A stretch of 64,000 nt of DNA. Source: Paracoccus alcaliphilus. GTDB lineage: Bacteria; Pseudomonadota; Alphaproteobacteria; Rhodobacterales; Rhodobacteraceae. Under the pieces are notes generated by a model that saw only the letters and a program-made list of their open reading frames with translations, searched no databases and was not told the DNA's origin. Both the position numbers and the translations under genes were made by a program. Shown here one piece after another: positions 9,292-18,807 of the stretch; position 1 is the stretch's first letter; each line of letters opens with the position of its first letter. The stretch spans positions 2,924,001 through 2,988,000 of the forward strand of contig NZ_CP067124.1 of assembly GCF_028553725.1 (NCBI RefSeq), in the 5' to 3' direction.

Positions 9292-10342
9292 GGCTCTGTT
9301 GCACAAATCCCGTGAGGGATTCATCTTGTGAATCCAGTGTGGTAGCTGTGATTCATGAGCAGACCCAAGCCCCCGACCTACAAGACCAGGAACTGGCCAG
9401 CCTATAACGAAGCGCTCAAGCGCCGCGGCTCGCTGACGATCTGGTTTGACCCCGAGATGAGTTGGGATGCCGCGCCGTCAGGCAGGCGTGGCCGCCAGCA
9501 GAGCTACAGCGATGCCGCGATCCAGACGTGCCTGTCGATGAAGGTGTTGTTCGGCATGGCCTTGCGGCAGACGACCGGGTTCGTCGAGAGCTTGCTGCAG
9601 CTGGTCGGCCTGAACTGGGCAGTGCCGGATTTCAGCACGCTGTCCCGCCGTCAGAAGACCCTCGCCGTGAACATCCCGTATCGTGGTTCCAAAGGGCCGT
9701 TGCACCTGCTGATAGACAGCACCGGCATCAAGGTCGAGGGCGAAGGCGAGTGGCATGCGCGCAAGCACGGTGGCCCGAAGCGGCGTGTCTGGCGCAAGAT
9801 TCATCTCGGGATCGACGAGCAAACGCTGGAGGTCAGGGCTGTCGAGGTCACCGGGAGCCACATCGGTGATGCGCCCGTTCTGCCCGATCTTCTCAGTCAA
9901 ATCCCGGAGGACCAGGAGATCGGCAGCGTCACCGCCGACGGCGCTTACGACACGCGCAAATGCCACGATGCGATCGCCGACCGCAGCGCTCATGCCGTCA
10001 TCCCGCCCCGCAAGAACGCGAAGCCCTGGAAAGCTATCACAGCCGGAGCCATGGCCCGAAACGAAGCCCTTCGCGCCGCGAAATATCTGGGGCGCACCCT
10101 CTGGCGACGATGGAGCGGATATCACCGCCGAAGCCGCATCGAAACAAAGATGCATTGTGTGAAACTGCTGGGCCAGCGCCTCATGGCGCGGGACTTCGAC
10201 CGCCAGGTCGCCGAACTCCAGGTCCGTATCGCTGTCCTGAACGGTTACACCGCGCTCGGCATACCCGTCACGGAAGCTGTGGGATAAGTCCGTCCGGGGA
10301 AGGGGGAACCTCGGCCATCACCCGATTTGTGCAACAGAGTCC
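9292..10342 (+). mobile_element. IS5-family insertion sequence, intact
   Basis: About 1.05 kb bounded by inverted repeats: CTCTGTTGCACAAATC at 9294-9309 and its complement GATTTGTGCAACAGAG at 10324-10339, a perfect 16-bp match with less regular outer bases. A single transposase gene fills the interior. The insertion truncated the integrase gene on its left. No clean target duplication could be read, so the outermost two or three bases are uncertain. Confidence 0.85.
9355..10287 (+). CDS. IS5-family transposase
   Basis: The 310-aa transposase carries the DDE catalytic residues: first Asp in LLIDSTGIKVEG, second Asp in SVTADGAYDTRKCH, and Glu in the C-terminal YHRRSRIETKMHC. An N-terminal region (MSRPKPPTYKTRNWPAYNEAL) and PDFSTLSRRQKTL match the IS5-family group carried by many alphaproteobacteria. 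The frame is intact, so the element may be active. A related transposase at 19470 has a broken frame. Confidence 0.93.
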   Translation: MSRPKPPTYKTRNWPAYNEALKRRGSLTIWFDPEMSWDAAPSGRRGRQQSYSDAAIQTCLSMKVLFGMALRQTTGFVESLLQLVGLNWAVPDFSTLSRRQKTLAVNIPYRGSKGPLHLLIDSTGIKVEGEGEWHARKHGGPKRRVWRKIHLGIDEQTLEVRAVEVTGSHIGDAPVLPDLLSQIPEDQEIGSVTADGAYDTRKCHDAIADRSAHAVIPPRKNAKPWKAITAGAMARNEALRAAKYLGRTLWRRWSGYHRRSRIETKMHCVKLLGQRLMARDFDRQVAELQVRIAVLNGYTALGIPVTEAVG

Positions 10343-10389
10343 AAAAAACATCGGCATAAAAGCCATCAGATGAAACAACTTTACGGTTT

Positions 10390-10605
10390 ATGAATTTAAC
10401 GGGTTCTTTGATGAACCCTCATCTCAGAACGGAACCTCCGTTCACCGACGAGGACGAAGTTATTGTCAATAGATACGTAGAGGAAAACACCGAGTTGAAG
10501 TCGGCTTTATATGAAGGAATGTTGATCGGTATAACAAGAAAACAGCATCTTATTGACTTAATGATAAACGATATTTCTGACTTGGTTGACGGGTGCACCC
10601 AATAA
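10390..10605 (+). CDS. Small AT-rich hypothetical protein
   Basis: A 71-aa open frame with charged composition and a hydrophobic middle (ALYEGMLIGI). It ends in LINDISDLVDGCTQ-like sequence. I do not recognise it. The segment is visibly richer in A and T than its flanks, which suggests recent acquisition. It sits between the right end of an IS5-family element and the 3' end of a damaged phage terminase gene. It has no clear ribosome site before the first ATG; a second ATG at 10411 is possible. It could be a real prophage cargo gene or a chance frame. Confidence 0.4.
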   Translation: MNLTGSLMNPHLRTEPPFTDEDEVIVNRYVEENTELKSALYEGMLIGITRKQHLIDLMINDISDLVDGCTQ

Positions 10606-10627
10606 TGCACATAACCGTGTGCCTCAT

Positions 10628-12356
10628 TTACCGCCGTGCCATCCATTCCGATTGCAACACGGGCCGCTTCGGCGCAGTCACCGGCTCGGCCTGCGCCAGA
10701 TCGGCGCGGCGCACCTCGGGCACGATGTTGACCAGTTGGCGCGCTGCAACCGCGTAAACGGTGCAATCCAACGCCTCGGCCCGCCGCCCTGGGACGCGCA
10801 CAAACTGGCGCACCGGCTGGCCCCGGCTGTAACGGATCACGGCGCGTTCAGCCGTTGCCTGCTCATACCAGATGGCGGGCAAGCTATCTGAAAACCTTAC
10901 AGAGGATGCGCGCGGGAATTTTGCGAAAATCTGCGTCTTGATCGTATCAACGCCGACAATCCACAGCCGCGCGCCGGTCTTGGTCTTTGACCCGGCCCGT
11001 TCGATCACCGGGCGGTTGCCGGGTGCGCCCTTGATGGCGACGATCTTGCGGCGGGTGCGGGCGCGACAGAAATCCGTCACCCGGTTCATCGACGTGCCGT
11101 CGCCCGCATCAACGGCGGTGGCATTGATGCCGATCCTGCCGCCCAAGTCATGCGAAAAACGTTCCGCCAGCAGCGTATCCAGTTCGCGCCATGTTTCGTC
11201 CGCGTCCCATGCGCCCCAGATCACCCGATGCCCGAGGATCAGCATGCAGCCGGTTTCCGTCCAGCCGATATAGGTCAGCTCAAGCCGGTCGTGTTGCACG
11301 TCGCAACCCACGGTCAGGGCCAGCACCTCGGCGGGCACCTTGTCCAGGCTGAACGGCTCGGCGCGCGCCTGCATGGCCGTTTCGTCCAGTTCCTCGCCTT
11401 CAGCGCGCCAGCCTTGGCCCAAGATCGTGTTGACAAAGGTCTGCAACGTGGTCGGATCGTCCTTCGCGCCAATGAATTCCGCCGCCAGCTTGGCCCATGA
11501 GGCATTGGCATGCAGCGAGACAAGGGCATTCATGCGAAAACCGGCATGGCCCTGCACCTCGGGCCGCAGCGCGCGCCAGCGGCCATCCTCGACCATGCCG
11601 GGCTTGTGGCGTTCCTCGATCTCGGCGGCGCAATGCGGGCAGCGCCAGCGGGCCGATTCCGGCGCGCCTTCGTCCCATGTGATCGCGTCCCATGTGATTT
11701 CCGAGAAGGTGCCGCATTCCGGGCAAGGCACCTCGAAGATGCGCTGATCGGACTGGGCATAGGCACGCAGAACGTGGCTGGCATCCTCATGCACCGGGGT
11801 CGATCCGAAAACGATCTTGCGATCCGGGAACGACAGAGTGCGGCGTTCGGCCAGCACGATGGGCGAGCCTTCGGCGGTGGCCTCCATGCCGTCCGCTTCG
11901 TCGATGAACAGCAGGCGGACGTTGTGTCGCCGCAGGTTCCGGGGGGCCTTCGCGGCCACCACCTTGAGCGATCCGCCGGGGACGCGCCGCGACAGCAGGC
12001 GAGGCGGCAAAGATCGGCTCCACATCTGAGACCATGTAATCGCGGCAATCGGCCTCGGCGGGCAGCAGGCAGAGAATGGGTGCGGGATCGTTGGCAACGA
12101 AGCTGGCGACAGCCGAGATCAGCAAGGTGGTGAAGCCGACGCGCACCGGCTTGACCAGCGTCACCCGCTCAATCAGCGGATCTCCGATGGCGTCGGCAAT
12201 CTCGCGCTGGAACGGCCACAGGCGGACCGGGCCGGGCTGCGCACTGACGCCCTCGGGCAGCTGCACCTCGCGCTCGATCCAGTCGGACAGGCGCAGCCTG
12301 GGCGACGGCAACAGGGCGCGCAGCGCTTCGCGGCGGATGGTTTCAATCGTCGCCAT
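10628..12356 (-). pseudogene. Phage terminase large subunit (GpA type), frameshifted
   Basis: The N-terminal part (MATIETIRREALRALL, VQLPEGVSAQPGPVRLWPF, then LVKPVRVGFTTLL) and the C-terminal part (LLFIDEADGMEATAEGSP, a zinc-knuckle-like VPCPECGTF...WRCPHC, VGCDVQHDRLELTYIGW) together form a lambda GpA-type DNA-packaging ATPase-nuclease. The two parts are in different frames. The break is near 11995-12010, where ASPA jumps to LLSRRVPGG; the roughly 15 residues normally between them are absent. The frame change plus small deletion make it inactive. No small terminase, portal or capsid gene is adjacent, so this is an isolated prophage relic. Confidence 0.85.
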
Positions 12357-12482
12357 TGGCAAACGCCCACAGTGATCTCCTCACACCCTTGCTCTTGCCA
12401 AGATGGACCCGGAAGATGCAGCCACGAGACGGGACCGCGGGGCGATGGCCAGGGCGGGAGGTGATCTGGTGTCACGGAATGA

Positions 12483-12509
12483 CAACGCCCCGGTCGGGCC
12501 GGGGCGTTG
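12483..12509 (-). terminator. Hairpin downstream of efp
   Basis: An 11-bp perfect stem (CAACGCCCCGG with CCGGGGCGTTG) and a 5-base loop lies 30 bases beyond the efp stop on the minus strand. The following bases are only weakly T-rich. Confidence 0.65.
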
Positions 12510-12539
12510 GATTGGGTGCAGCGTCGCAATCGCCTGAGG

Positions 12540-13103
12540 TCAGGCGCGTTCGCTGTACTCGAACTGTTCGGTGTTGACCACGATGTCCTCGCCCTCGCCG
12601 ACGAAGGGCGGGATCATGATGCGCACGCCGTTGTCCAGAATCGCGGGCTTGTAGCTGTTGGCGGCGGTCTGGCCTTTCACCACCGGCTCGGTCTCGGCGA
12701 CCTTGCAGATGACCTTTTGCGGGATCGACACCGACAGGGCCTCTTCGCCGTAATACTCGATGGTGGCGGTCATGCCGTCCTGCAGGAAGGGGCGACGCTC
12801 GCCCAGCAGGTCCGAGTCAAGCTCGGTCTGCTCGAAGGTCTCGCTGTCCATGAAGACCAGCTTGCCATCGGATTCATACAGGAATTGCTGGTCCTTCTGG
12901 TCCAGACGGACCCGCTCGACCTTGTCTTCGCTGCGAAAGCGTTCGTTCAGCTTGCGACCGTCGCGCAGGTTCTTCAGTTCGACCTGGGCGAAGGCACCAC
13001 CCTTGCCGGGTTTGACATGGCTGACCTTCACGGCGGCCCACAGGCCCCCGTCATGTTCCAGCACGTTGCCGGGGCGGATTTCGTTGCCGTTGATCTTGGG
13101 CAT
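12540..13103 (-). CDS. efp: Elongation factor P
   Basis: EF-P binds ribosomes stalled on polyproline and restores peptide bond formation. The 187-aa length is exactly that of the family. The N-terminal KOW-like domain holds the modified-lysine loop VKPGKGGAF with Lys34; the C-terminal OB domains end in [11 protein letters not shown]. The ATG at 13103 is chosen because it begins [20 protein letters not shown]; the longer frame to 13298 is not family-like. Monocistronic, with its own hairpin terminator. Confidence 0.96.
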   Translation of the reverse strand: MPKINGNEIRPGNVLEHDGGLWAAVKVSHVKPGKGGAFAQVELKNLRDGRKLNERFRSEDKVERVRLDQKDQQFLYESDGKLVFMDSETFEQTELDSDLLGERRPFLQDGMTATIEYYGEEALSVSIPQKVICKVAETEPVVKGQTAANSYKPAILDNGVRIMIPPFVGEGEDIVVNTEQFEYSERA

Positions 13104-13465
13104 GGGGACAGACCTTGGGAAAAAGATGAAGGATGTCGCCGTCCCAAAGGTTGAACGGCGTTGCCGCGACCCTATATCCGGGGCTGCGGTAACTGGCAAC
13201 CAGAACACGTTTCCCGCGTTGTCAAGGCAGGCCCTGGCGGGTGGGAGCAGTAAATTTGGTGTCAGTAAGGCAGATTTCACCTGATTTTTGCATGGCATGC
13301 ATATAGAGCATGGCAGACATGCGGTGCAGGGAATACCGAATCGGCGCGTTCATCGCTATTGCATGCGACACCGTCGAAGAAACGGAATGAATAAACAAGG
13401 GATGGCGTCAAGCCTTCCCGCTTTTCCCGTGTCTGTATCGCGGGGATTGAACCAGGACGAATGAT
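13104..13465. other. Divergent intergenic region, efp / small conserved gene
   Basis: No gene is seen in these 362 bases. They must contain the promoters of efp (minus) and the gene at 13466 (plus). A palindrome-rich patch around 13290-13345 repeats GCATG several times; its role is unknown. Confidence 0.5.
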
Positions 13466-13789
13466 ATGCGCGATTTTGTTGACGGCTCGGCTTTCAATTT
13501 CGAACAGGGGCAACGCGCCCGCAAGCTGTTTGCGGCCGTGGTGCTGGCTGCGCTGGATGATGCTATTGCAGACGACAAGAAATATGGCAACGGCCCCGAG
13601 CAGATTGCGCGTTGGGCGCGGTCGCGCGATGGGCGCGAGGTGCTGTCCTGCGCGGGCATCGACCCCAATGAGCGTGTGGTGAAAGGACTGATGGAGTTCG
13701 TGTCGAAAGGCGTGCGGACCTCGGTCGCCCTGTCGCGCGAGGAAAGCGAACGCCGCATGGCCGCCGAGGCAGAGGCCGAAGCCGCCTGA
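13466..13789 (+). CDS. Small conserved hypothetical protein
   Basis: A soluble 107-aa protein (MRDFVDGSAFNFEQGQRARKLF...), predicted mostly helical, with Lys/Asp-rich middle and an Ala/Glu-rich tail. It resembles an uncharacterised family conserved in Rhodobacteraceae (I believe DUF6280, from memory). An AGGA site eight bases before ATG 13466 and a strong terminator at 13814 show it is a real monocistronic gene. No function can be assigned. Confidence 0.75.
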   Translation: MRDFVDGSAFNFEQGQRARKLFAAVVLAALDDAIADDKKYGNGPEQIARWARSRDGREVLSCAGIDPNERVVKGLMEFVSKGVRTSVALSREESERRMAAEAEAEAA

Positions 13790-13813
13790 TCGCTGCCCCG
13801 GCATCGCGAAATG

Positions 13814-13836
13814 GCCGCCCCGGGGGCGGCTTTTTT
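13814..13836 (+). terminator. Rho-independent terminator
   Basis: GCCGCCC and GGGCGGC form a 7-bp stem with a 3-base loop, followed directly by six T residues. It lies 24 bases after the stop of the small conserved gene. Confidence 0.88.
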
Positions 13837-13853
13837 CGTTTTGACCGGCAAGG

Positions 13854-13885
13854 AAAAGGGGCCGGTCACGCGGACCGGCCCCCTT
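13854..13885 (-). terminator. Rho-independent terminator of TonB receptor gene
   Basis: On the minus strand AAGGGG/GCCGGTC-type arms form a long GC-rich stem (GGGGCCGGTC with GACCGGCCCC) ending in TTTTCC. It lies just after the receptor stop and back to back with the plus-strand terminator. Confidence 0.82.
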
Positions 13886-13900
13886 GGTGTCGAAACGGGA

Positions 13901-15889
13901 TCAGAAGCTTTTCGCCAGCGTCAGCTTGACATTGCGGCCCGGCGCGTTGCGCGTGGCCAGCCAGTTCTGATATTCCTTGTCGAACACATTTTCGATGCCG
14001 ACCCGCACTTCCGCGCCCTGCAGCACGCCCGATTGCGGACGATAGGTGGCGCGGATGTTGTGGACGACATTGCCCGCGCGTTCATCCACGCCCGTGTTGA
14101 CGCGATCCATGCGGGCCGAGGCGATGGCCTCCCAGCTCAGGTCCAGCTCTTCGGTCAGGTGCTGACCCAACGTCAGGCGCAGCCGGTCGGTGGGGGCGTT
14201 GGTCCAGTATTGCGGACCCGCCACACCGATCTGATCGCCCTCGGTGATATTGGCGTTCAGGTCGGCATAAAAGCCGTTGGCCATCACATAGGAGGATTCG
14301 ATCTCCAGCCCCTTCATCGACACATCGGTCACGTTGGAATAGGAGGTCACGTCCCAGACATCCGTCCGATAGAGGTTCGCCTTCACCGCCAACCGGTCGC
14401 CGCCCGAGAACAGGTCGCCGCGCTCATAGGCCGCGCCGACTTCCCAGGTCCGCGCCTTTTGCGGCTGGTTCATATAGCCGGGCGTGTCGAAATCGTCGAG
14501 GATCGGCAGGTTCTCGGTATAGGCGGCGCTGGCAAAGACCGAAATGCCATTGCCGAAGGCATAGCGCAGCGACAGACCGCCCATGACCGCATCGTTGTCA
14601 TATCTGGTCGGGTTGGCCGAGGTCGCATCGCCCGAACGGGTCAGTTCCTGCGTCTCGTATCGCAGCGCCGGAGAGATCGTCCAGCCGCCCGAGGTGATGT
14701 CATCGACCGCAAAGACCGCGATGCGGCGATCCTTGCCGCCGGGCGCGGAATTGGCCTCGGCGCGCTCCTTGTGGATGAACTCGATCCCGGTGCGCAGGTC
14801 GTGACGGAAGGCGCCGGTGGCGAAGTCGGCGGTGTTCTTGATCGTCAGCTTGGTGGTCTCATAGCGGTGATCGGCGTTCAGCAGCTCGGTGATCATCGGA
14901 ATGTCACCCAGGGGCGAACTGCCCGGGATATAGCTGCTGTCGATCTTCTGATCGGCATAGCTGAGGTTGGCCACGACATGGATCAGCGGATTGTCGGGAT
15001 TATAGTCGTATTCCAGTACCGTGGTGCGGGTGTCGATATCGCGATCCACGTTGCCGAACATGCCACCGCCCAGCCCGAACTGGTCATAGGGCATGTCGCG
15101 CTCGGAGATTTGCGTATCGTTATAGGACAGCGTCAGCGACTGGTCGCGCGCGGCGCCAAAGGTGAACTTGCCCTTGACCATATAGGACGGCAGGTCGAAC
15201 GGCTCTGCCCCCAGATCGTTGCCGGCGCCGTCATCCTGACGGTCCTGCTTGCGCTTCACATATTGCGCCAGAAACTCCAGATCCTCGGTCGGCTGCCATG
15301 CAAGGATCGAGGACGAGGTGATCCCGTCGCCATTGCTGGTGAATTCAAAGGTCTGCCGCCCGGCCCAGCCGATCTGGCCGCCGGTGAAGTCCGAGGCATC
15401 CTTGGTGCGCAGCCGCACCAGACCGCCGACCACGCCCGAGCCATATTCGAAACTGCCCACGGTGCCGCGCTGGACGTCGATTTCCTTGTACAGCGACGGA
15501 TCGGTATAAAGCTGGGTGCCGATACGATAGAGTTCCTCGGAACCCTGCGTGGCGCCATCGACCTGGATCATCACCATCTGGTCGGTGCCATAGGATCCGG
15601 TCGCGCCAAAGCCGCGGATGTTGATGCCCGATCCGCCGGGCGTGTTGCCGTTCATCAGCGAGACGCCGGGGACGGAATCGATCAGTTCCGCCACGGTACT
15701 GGCCTGACGGTCGTCGATTTCGCGCTGGTCGATGCGCGAAATGGGGATGGCGGTGTCGGTTTCGACCTCGCGTTTGCTTTCGACGCTGATCGTGTCCAGA
15801 ACGACCGGGGCGGCGTCCTGTGCAGCGGCGAGAAGCGGGAATAGAATAGCGGTGCCGCCCAGCAAGGCGACATATCTGCGGGATCGCAT
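13901..15889 (-). CDS. TonB-dependent outer-membrane receptor, heme/hemoglobin type
   Basis: The 662-aa protein has a signal peptide (MRSRRYVALLGGTAILFPLLAAAQ), a TonB-box-like stretch (VVLDTISVESKRE), a plug domain with the features VPGVSLMNGNTPGGSGINIRG and VDGATQGSEEL, and a 22-strand-type barrel ending in a terminal aromatic residue (KLTLAKSF). Plug sequence (YTDPSLYKEIDVQRG...YGSGVVGG) fits the hemoglobin/transferrin/lactoferrin receptor family, so heme or a heme protein is a likely ligand, but a siderophore is not excluded. The start at 15889 has an AGGAGC site and puts the signal peptide at the N-terminus; the frame extends 13 codons further. No TonB or ABC partner is adjacent. Confidence 0.88.
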   Translation of the reverse strand: MRSRRYVALLGGTAILFPLLAAAQDAAPVVLDTISVESKREVETDTAIPISRIDQREIDDRQASTVAELIDSVPGVSLMNGNTPGGSGINIRGFGATGSYGTDQMVMIQVDGATQGSEELYRIGTQLYTDPSLYKEIDVQRGTVGSFEYGSGVVGGLVRLRTKDASDFTGGQIGWAGRQTFEFTSNGDGITSSSILAWQPTEDLEFLAQYVKRKQDRQDDGAGNDLGAEPFDLPSYMVKGKFTFGAARDQSLTLSYNDTQISERDMPYDQFGLGGGMFGNVDRDIDTRTTVLEYDYNPDNPLIHVVANLSYADQKIDSSYIPGSSPLGDIPMITELLNADHRYETTKLTIKNTADFATGAFRHDLRTGIEFIHKERAEANSAPGGKDRRIAVFAVDDITSGGWTISPALRYETQELTRSGDATSANPTRYDNDAVMGGLSLRYAFGNGISVFASAAYTENLPILDDFDTPGYMNQPQKARTWEVGAAYERGDLFSGGDRLAVKANLYRTDVWDVTSYSNVTDVSMKGLEIESSYVMANGFYADLNANITEGDQIGVAGPQYWTNAPTDRLRLTLGQHLTEELDLSWEAIASARMDRVNTGVDERAGNVVHNIRATYRPQSGVLQGAEVRVGIENVFDKEYQNWLATRNAPGRNVKLTLAKSF

Positions 15890-15982
15890 GGTACAAGCTC
15901 CTGTCAACAAAAGCGGGAAGGCTTGCATGCGGCTGGCACCCCAACAGCGTCTTTCTTACGCTGCCGCGGGTTGCGAGTGAAG

Positions 15983-16008
15983 CGCAATGACGCCTTGACG
16001 ACATTGCG
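15983..16008. promoter_or_regulatory. Candidate operator upstream of TonB receptor
   Basis: CGCAATG at 15983-15989 and its complement CATTGCG at 16002-16008 form a perfect 7-bp dyad with a 12-base spacer, about 95 bases before the receptor start. Spacing resembles a dimeric regulator site. Which regulator binds is unknown. Confidence 0.3.
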
Positions 16009-16045
16009 TCCCAAGGCTGTGGACTCGCGGTGACATGGGGGCTGG

Positions 16046-16999
16046 CTACAGCCGGGTGACGACCCGCGCGGCATAGAAGCGTTCGACATCATCGGCGTGA
16101 CACAGATCGGTGGCGGGGGTCATCACCGCCGCCGCCGCTGCCGCGGTTCCCAGCGCCAGCGCATCCGGGACCGGCCAGCCGCGCGCCGCCGCCAGCACGA
16201 AGCCCGCCACGAAGCTGTCGCCCGCGCCGACCGCGCTGACGACCTTGACCTTTGCGGCCTCGGCATGCCAGGCGCCGTCCGGCCCGGCAATGACCGAGCC
16301 ATCGGCGCCCCGCGCCACGATCACCGATTTCGCCGCACCGTTCTGCACCAACCCAGCTGCGAAAGCCGCGCTGTCGCTGCGCAATGGCAGGGGGCGACCG
16401 GCCAGCCCCTCGGCCTCGTGGCTGTCCATGCGCAGCACATCGACCGGGGTGGAGGAACCCGACAGAACCCGCAAAGCCTCGCCCGAGGTATCGACGATCA
16501 GCCGGGCCGAGCTGTCCTTCAGCCGCACCGTCAGCATCTGCTCGAACCCGTCCGGCACGCCCGGCGGGTTCGATCCCGACACCACCACCCAGCCGCCCGC
16601 CCGCGCCGATTCCGCGATGGCCGAGGTCATGTCGGCCACATGCGCCCGGTGCCATTCCGGCCCCGGCAGCACGAAACGATACTGCCCGCCGGTCGCCCGG
16701 TCGTTGACCGCCAGCGATTGCCGGGTCTCGCCCGGGGCGGTCAGGCGCACGACCGACAGCCCGTCGGATTTCAGCATCTCGGCGATGCGGGTGCCCGTGG
16801 TGCCGCCAAGCGCGACCATGGCGGTGGATTGCCCGCCCAGAATCTTGATCGCGCGGCTGACATTGATTCCGCCGCCGCCCGGCTCGACCACCGGCTTGTC
16901 GCAGCGCAGCTTCAGATCGGGGCGCACCTCATCGGCCGAGGTGGACAGATCGAGGGCCGGATTCAGCGTGACCGTCAGGACCGGCTGCTGCGCGGTCAT
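16046..16999 (-). CDS. PfkB-family sugar kinase (phosphofructokinase type)
   Basis: The 317-aa ribokinase-fold enzyme starts with VLTVTLNPALDLS, the N-terminal signature of the 1-phosphofructokinase/6-phosphofructokinase II/tagatose-6-phosphate kinase branch. It has the substrate motif GGGGINVSRAIKILGG and the catalytic VSAVGAGDSFVAGFV with the essential Asp. The probable substrate is a phosphorylated fructose or tagatose. No fru PTS genes are adjacent, so a PfkB-like role is as likely as FruK. ATG 16999 overlaps the stop of the upstream metallopeptidase gene, so the two are coupled. Confidence 0.87.
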   Translation of the reverse strand: MTAQQPVLTVTLNPALDLSTSADEVRPDLKLRCDKPVVEPGGGGINVSRAIKILGGQSTAMVALGGTTGTRIAEMLKSDGLSVVRLTAPGETRQSLAVNDRATGGQYRFVLPGPEWHRAHVADMTSAIAESARAGGWVVVSGSNPPGVPDGFEQMLTVRLKDSSARLIVDTSGEALRVLSGSSTPVDVLRMDSHEAEGLAGRPLPLRSDSAAFAAGLVQNGAAKSVIVARGADGSVIAGPDGAWHAEAAKVKVVSAVGAGDSFVAGFVLAAARGWPVPDALALGTAAAAAAVMTPATDLCHADDVERFYAARVVTRL

Positions 17000-17403
17000 T
17001 CCCACCACCGGTCAATGCTGGCGATATCGGCGTCGGACCAGCCGAAATGATGCGCCAGTTCATGCGTGACCACATGGCCGACCAGATCGCCAAGCGCCAC
17101 ATCGCCCCGCGCCACCCATTCATCCAGCAGCGGACGGCGATACAGCCAGACGATATCCGGGCCGCCAGGCTGGTCCATCACCGATTTTTCCGTCACCGGG
17201 ATGCCGTCGTAAAGCCCGGTCAGCTCGAACGGATCGTCGATCTGCAATTCGTCCAGAATCTCTTCGGGGGCGAATTCAGCCACCCGGATCGCCACATCGG
17301 CGGCCAGAGGGGCGAATTCGGCGGGCAGGGCCTGCAGGGCGGCGCGCGCCATGTTTTCCAGCTCGGCGGCGTCGGGGGCGGTCAGCGCGTTCAAATCTTT
17401 CAT
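16996..17403 (-). CDS. Zincin-like metallopeptidase family protein
   Basis: A 135-aa protein with the zinc protease motif HELAHHFGWSDADI near the C-terminus (HExxH with a downstream Asp), typical of the small bacterial minimal-zincin family (Zincin_1, formerly DUF1025). No signal peptide is seen, so it is probably cytoplasmic. Three in-frame ATGs exist; AGGAG lies seven bases before the third (17403, MKDLNAL), which I choose. It overlaps the PfkB-type kinase start by four bases. Substrate unknown. Confidence 0.82.
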   Translation of the reverse strand: MKDLNALTAPDAAELENMARAALQALPAEFAPLAADVAIRVAEFAPEEILDELQIDDPFELTGLYDGIPVTEKSVMDQPGGPDIVWLYRRPLLDEWVARGDVALGDLVGHVVTHELAHHFGWSDADIASIDRWWE

Positions 17404-17481
17404 CCGCATCTCCTGCATATGCAGCCTGATATGGACAAAAATCGCCGCATATGAAAGAGCAACCCCAACAGGAGACCTCCG

Positions 17482-18807
17482 ATGACCATCACCCGCTTTG
17501 CTCCGTCACCCACCGGCCACATCCATGTCGGCAACCTGCGCACGGCATTGTTCAACTATCTGATCGCACGCAAGGCGGGCGGCACCTTCATCCTGCGCCT
17601 CGACGATACCGACCGAGAGCGTTCGAAGCAGGAATATGTCGATGGCATCAAGCGTGATCTGGACTGGCTGGGCTTGCACTGGGACCGCGAAGAGCGTCAG
17701 TCGCTGCGGCTGGACCGTTACGCGCAAGCCGCCGACGGACTGCGTGCTGCCGGGCGCCTCTATGAGGTGTTCGAGACCCCGACCGAGCTGGACCTGAAAC
17801 GCAAGAAGCAGCTGAACATGGGGCGTCCGCCGGTCTATGACCGCGCCGGGCTGAACCTGTCGGATGCGGAAAAGGACAAGCTGCGGGCCGAGGGGCGCGA
17901 GGGTTACTGGCGGTTCCGGCTGGATCTGGAACGGATCGAATGGATGGACGGGATTCTGGGCGACATCTCGATCGACGCGGCTTCGGTCAGCGATCCGGTG
18001 CTGATCCGTGCCGATGGGCAGGTGCTGTATACCTTTGCTTCATCGGTTGATGATACCGATATGGGCGTGACCCATATCGTTCGGGGTGCCGACCATGTGA
18101 CCAATACCGCGACCCAGATCCAGATCATCCGCGCGCTTGGCGGCACGCCGCCGGCTTTTGCCCATCACAGCCTGCTGACCGGTGCGAAGGGCGAGGAACT
18201 GTCCAAGCGGCTTGGCGCGCTGTCGATCCGCGACCTGCGCGAGGCAGGCGTCGCCCCCGAGGCGCTGCTGTCGATGATGGCGCGTCTGGGCTCCAGCCAG
18301 CCGGTCGAGCTCAAGACCAGCCTCGACGATCTGGCCGAGGGGTTCGATCTGTCGCAATTCGGCGCCTCGCCCACCCGCTTCGACGCCGAGGATCTGTGGC
18401 CGCTGACCCGCGAACGCAACCAGGCGCTGCCCTTCGACGCCGTGCAGGACCGCATCGCAGCCCTTGGCGTGCCGAACGATCTGGCCGAACGCTTCTGGCG
18501 CGTGGCCTCGCAGAACATCACCCGGCTGGACGATCTGGCGGGCTGGTGGACGATCTTCAGCGAAGGGGCCGAGCCGCAGATCGACCCCGAGGACGCCGAT
18601 TTCATCGCCGAGGCAATGACGCTGCTGCCCCCGCCGCCCTATACCGACGCCAGCTGGGCCGAGTTCACCACGAAGGTCAAAGAGGCGACCGGCCGCAAGG
18701 GCAAGGGTCTGTTCATGCCGCTGCGCAAGGCGCTGACCGGCCAGGCGCACGGCCCCGACATGGGCGAGGTAATGCCACTGCTGCAGGTCGTCCGCGCCCG
18801 CGGCTGA
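17482..18807 (+). CDS. gltX: Glutamate-tRNA ligase
   Basis: A class I aminoacyl-tRNA synthetase of 441 aa. The HIGH-type motif is in FAPSPTGHIHVGNLRTALF and the KMSKS-type loop is GEELSKRLGAL. The C-terminal anticodon-binding part retains FTTKVKEATGRKGKGLFMPLR. Alphaproteobacteria usually carry two GluRS paralogues, one of which may also charge tRNA-Gln; which one this is cannot be told here. AGGAGA seven bases before ATG 17482 supports the start. Confidence 0.95.
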   Translation: MTITRFAPSPTGHIHVGNLRTALFNYLIARKAGGTFILRLDDTDRERSKQEYVDGIKRDLDWLGLHWDREERQSLRLDRYAQAADGLRAAGRLYEVFETPTELDLKRKKQLNMGRPPVYDRAGLNLSDAEKDKLRAEGREGYWRFRLDLERIEWMDGILGDISIDAASVSDPVLIRADGQVLYTFASSVDDTDMGVTHIVRGADHVTNTATQIQIIRALGGTPPAFAHHSLLTGAKGEELSKRLGALSIRDLREAGVAPEALLSMMARLGSSQPVELKTSLDDLAEGFDLSQFGASPTRFDAEDLWPLTRERNQALPFDAVQDRIAALGVPNDLAERFWRVASQNITRLDDLAGWWTIFSEGAEPQIDPEDADFIAEAMTLLPPPPYTDASWAEFTTKVKEATGRKGKGLFMPLRKALTGQAHGPDMGEVMPLLQVVRARG

